Shown one piece after another: positions 63,201-64,000 of a DNA stretch of 64,000 nucleotides. The stretch comes from a bacterium. GTDB taxonomy: Bacteria; Myxococcota_A; Bradymonadia; Bradymonadales; Bradymonadaceae. The notes under the pieces were generated by a model. The model was given only the letters and a program-made list of their open reading frames with translations, was not told the origin of the DNA and did no database searches. The DNA lies in assembly GCA_030427705.1 (NCBI GenBank), contig JAUIBR010000014.1, forward strand, positions 1 through 64,000. Reading direction: 5' to 3'. Numbering within the stretch: the stretch's first letter is position 1; each line of letters begins with the position of its first letter. Position numbers and translations under genes: made by a program.

Positions 63201-63972
63201 CCCGGCGCTGCGCCTCTTCATAAGCGGCGTTGAGCTCATCTACATCCCAAGACTTCACGACTTCACAGACGGCATCAGCTGCGCGCTGCATAGCCATCAG
63301 CCAGGTCTCTTTGATGGACTCCGCGCGGTCTTCCAGACTGTCTTTCTGCGCGATGGACTCAGGGACGTCATAGCCGCAAGTCTCGGTCAGAAGCGCACGA
63401 AGACGTACCGGGTCCAATGTCTTCGTCAGCGCCATCAGATGCGGTTCTTCCTTCTCGAAATCCCCCAGGTATTGGTCCGACACGTAGGTCGCCAATTCCT
63501 CGGCGACATCATCGTCGGTGCAGACCTCAAATGTCCTGGCAGGCTCCCCATCCGCCGCCGCCTGGGCACCGTGACACTCCCGAAAAATCTCGCCGGCGAG
63601 CGAGTCGATGGTCGTGATGGGGGCTGTGGACAGTTGAATTAGGATGCGGCGGAAGCGCTCTTCGTCGGCGCGGATAGCTTCGACATAAGGGCGTTGTGGG
63701 CCTTCTGGCGTTCGCAGCAGGGCTTCGCGCACGCGGCGTTTCATCTCGCTCGCAGCGCGACGCGTGAAGGTGATGCACAGGATTTCCGAGGGTTCGCAGC
63801 CATCAGCCAAGGCCGCCAAGTAGCGCAATACCAGGTTGTAGGTCTTGCCCGTGCCTGCACCGGCGGAGATGAAGACATCCGTCTCCAAATCCGTTGACGC
63901 GACGGTCGCGCGTTCATGGTGCTCGCGCAGCGTATCGCGGTCCAAATCCTGGACGTCGGCGATGGGGCGCAT
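60262..63972 (-). CDS. addA: AddA-type UvrD-like helicase-nuclease
   Basis: 1,236 residues from the ATG at 63972. Superfamily 1 helicase motifs: Walker A ISAGAGTGKTYNL, Ia LCITFTRRAASEM, Walker B HIFVDEAQDTSYRQL, QSIYAFRGAEVDVF, and VVVITTYWQSKGLEWPVVVL (motif V region), RRLLYVAMTRAKYKL (motif VI). A C-terminal PD-(D/E)XK nuclease has GVVDLMWYDRDGLLHLLDYK. It processes DNA ends for recombination (AddAB/RecBCD). The reading frame remains open to the window edge, so the true start may lie a little further upstream; the partner subunit is presumably outside the window. Confidence 0.9.
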   Translation of the reverse strand: MRPIADVQDLDRDTLREHHERATVASTDLETDVFISAGAGTGKTYNLVLRYLAALADGCEPSEILCITFTRRAASEMKRRVREALLRTPEGPQRPYVEAIRADEERFRRILIQLSTAPITTIDSLAGEIFRECHGAQAAADGEPARTFEVCTDDDVAEELATYVSDQYLGDFEKEEPHLMALTKTLDPVRLRALLTETCGYDVPESIAQKDSLEDRAESIKETWLMAMQRAADAVCEVVKSWDVDELNAAYEEAQRRVDKPIADEAAKLCEAATFAVSSLQTTKKTHSESAWRNIAQIINLPTNKTRGGQNWLGDSKLRKVWKANQEELAELFAYDPDRDAAVQAFCSAFERIDFLAETAAHSTFVSQRWSKGFREYLQEHGKVRFSDIEALAYEMVRDRSLESVLKARFPLRHIFVDEAQDTSYRQLSLLDTLRERIQTASRPIHLFFVGDLKQSIYAFRGAEVDVFNRRISSAIAHADRTSEKFTINRRSTPNLLDAINRLFASVFPAEGEEGSLDPRSDVPFEGLVAPEGTSEKPAPIELIVARGRGLEDEEADDSEDDEELEDDDSTVLQRATIARLSELAQEYPPLADGPQIAVLVGSWARAEVMRDLLSAHGVSAAVQGGRGLLGTDEVESLVCWLESETHENLRTPFLATLRGPGISISDVGLYCLRRGHGVTLKDGGEVKSLKQAAFFAESFDADAAAREWLGDDHAELDAVRAQLELDAASLSRFQETRTQFKPRVGVDATSDVLSWLADELGLWTFWAGTENGRQRVANLRTFLDLVRDLEESTGNDPQTLVRRLAAMRNTSDPSAGGLTASNGAAVVITTYWQSKGLEWPVVVLPDLHATKIRGQKRGLSISRVFLPDVQERVVFSPEVRESHPEKPLWSDKSDVSKVLDQYRNPAARAELRRLLYVAMTRAKYKLLMSTRLSVPTRKNRTGHPEATTLSEAKDWSTTLRVTLGLTFDDDGPQVMSGSPWAPLVESGDVVLIDAHAADGPRQQPVGDTELELPDEALIATWKDHALPVRTYLKPSDHRVDEVPPHDPKLSTPLPMFRTNRVTRFNNDADAGTAFHALMEKTGFLWVADPWETAYEVIHDLRLDVPEGNVRARIDETLDLYEGALAAPVTRELRAAALAGRLFHEVPLSFPWAGESEDNWVNGVVDLMWYDRDGLLHLLDYKTGYKHPTEDQPITPELKKHYAQVWLYAQGLKTCGVELGSFGVWYVAGGAILRWT

Positions 63973-64000
63973 GACCTCTGGATAGAACTTGTCCTGTCGG

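Overview
The window looks like chromosome from a Myxococcota/Bradymonadales-type ('deltaproteobacterial') Gram-negative bacterium of moderate-to-high GC. The signs are many lipobox lipoproteins with Cys-rich or Asn-rich (NNANN) segments, an FHA-GGDEF-FHA signalling protein, dockerin-like calcium loops in a 1,338-residue lipoprotein, an AgmX/PglI-type C-terminal domain, sigma-54/NtrC-type control, and a 703-residue member of what I recall as the MXAN_6230/SCO0854 family. This is inference from gene content; no rRNA is present.

Layout. 0.4-6.5 kb: an FHA-GGDEF-FHA protein, a lipoprotein, DarP/YjgA, and a TrkA-TrkH potassium uptake operon. 6.7-10.1 kb: three Cys-rich or small lipoproteins in one operon, followed by a 300-bp array of 17-bp repeats. 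10.6-13.2 kb: the most unusual locus, with three tandem Y-RNA-like RNAs ahead of the MXAN_6230/SCO0854-family gene. All three share a lower stem, a CTA internal loop, a 10-bp upper stem and a TCCTTCT strand. Two carry circularly permuted tRNA mimics. The third sits in the mRNA leader next to a hairpin that covers the ribosome binding site. 13.2-21.7 kb: a glutathione transferase, the large dockerin-like protein, and a SAM riboswitch driving a homoserine dehydrogenase-MetX fusion and MetB, then a Fic pseudogene. 21.7-28.8 kb: a caspase/gingipain-like lipoprotein, an LtaS-like sulfatase with a GT39-like transferase, and small secreted or membrane proteins.

28.8-38.9 kb is an accessory island. 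It holds five two-gene cassettes, each pairing an MNT-fold nucleotidyltransferase with a small or HTH partner (toxin-antitoxin-like), plus an Rnl2-type RNA ligase preceded by a structured, terminator-bearing RNA, an SMI1/KNR4 protein, fructose-bisphosphatase with a kinase-like partner, and a tRNA-Arg(UCU). 39-49.9 kb: regulators, lipoproteins, a metallophosphatase and a periplasmic sulfur operon (fatty acid hydroxylase-rhodanese fusion, GH-like protein, sulfite oxidase-cytochrome c).

49.9-60.2 kb is a metal (probably copper) response block. It contains a sensor kinase and NtrC-type regulator, a His-rich cytochrome c, CueR with CopA under a textbook MerR-type operator, and a CPH-type CopB ATPase divergent from a heavy-metal-binding lipoprotein. 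The last pair has back-to-back sigma-54 promoters flanking two palindromes 20 bp apart, and the same paired palindrome occurs upstream of the kinase. 60.3-64 kb: an AddA-type helicase-nuclease.

Mosaic repeats built from CGCGTTnCAGCTC-like units recur in at least six places. They often abut stop codons, and one is an in-frame insertion in a coding sequence.
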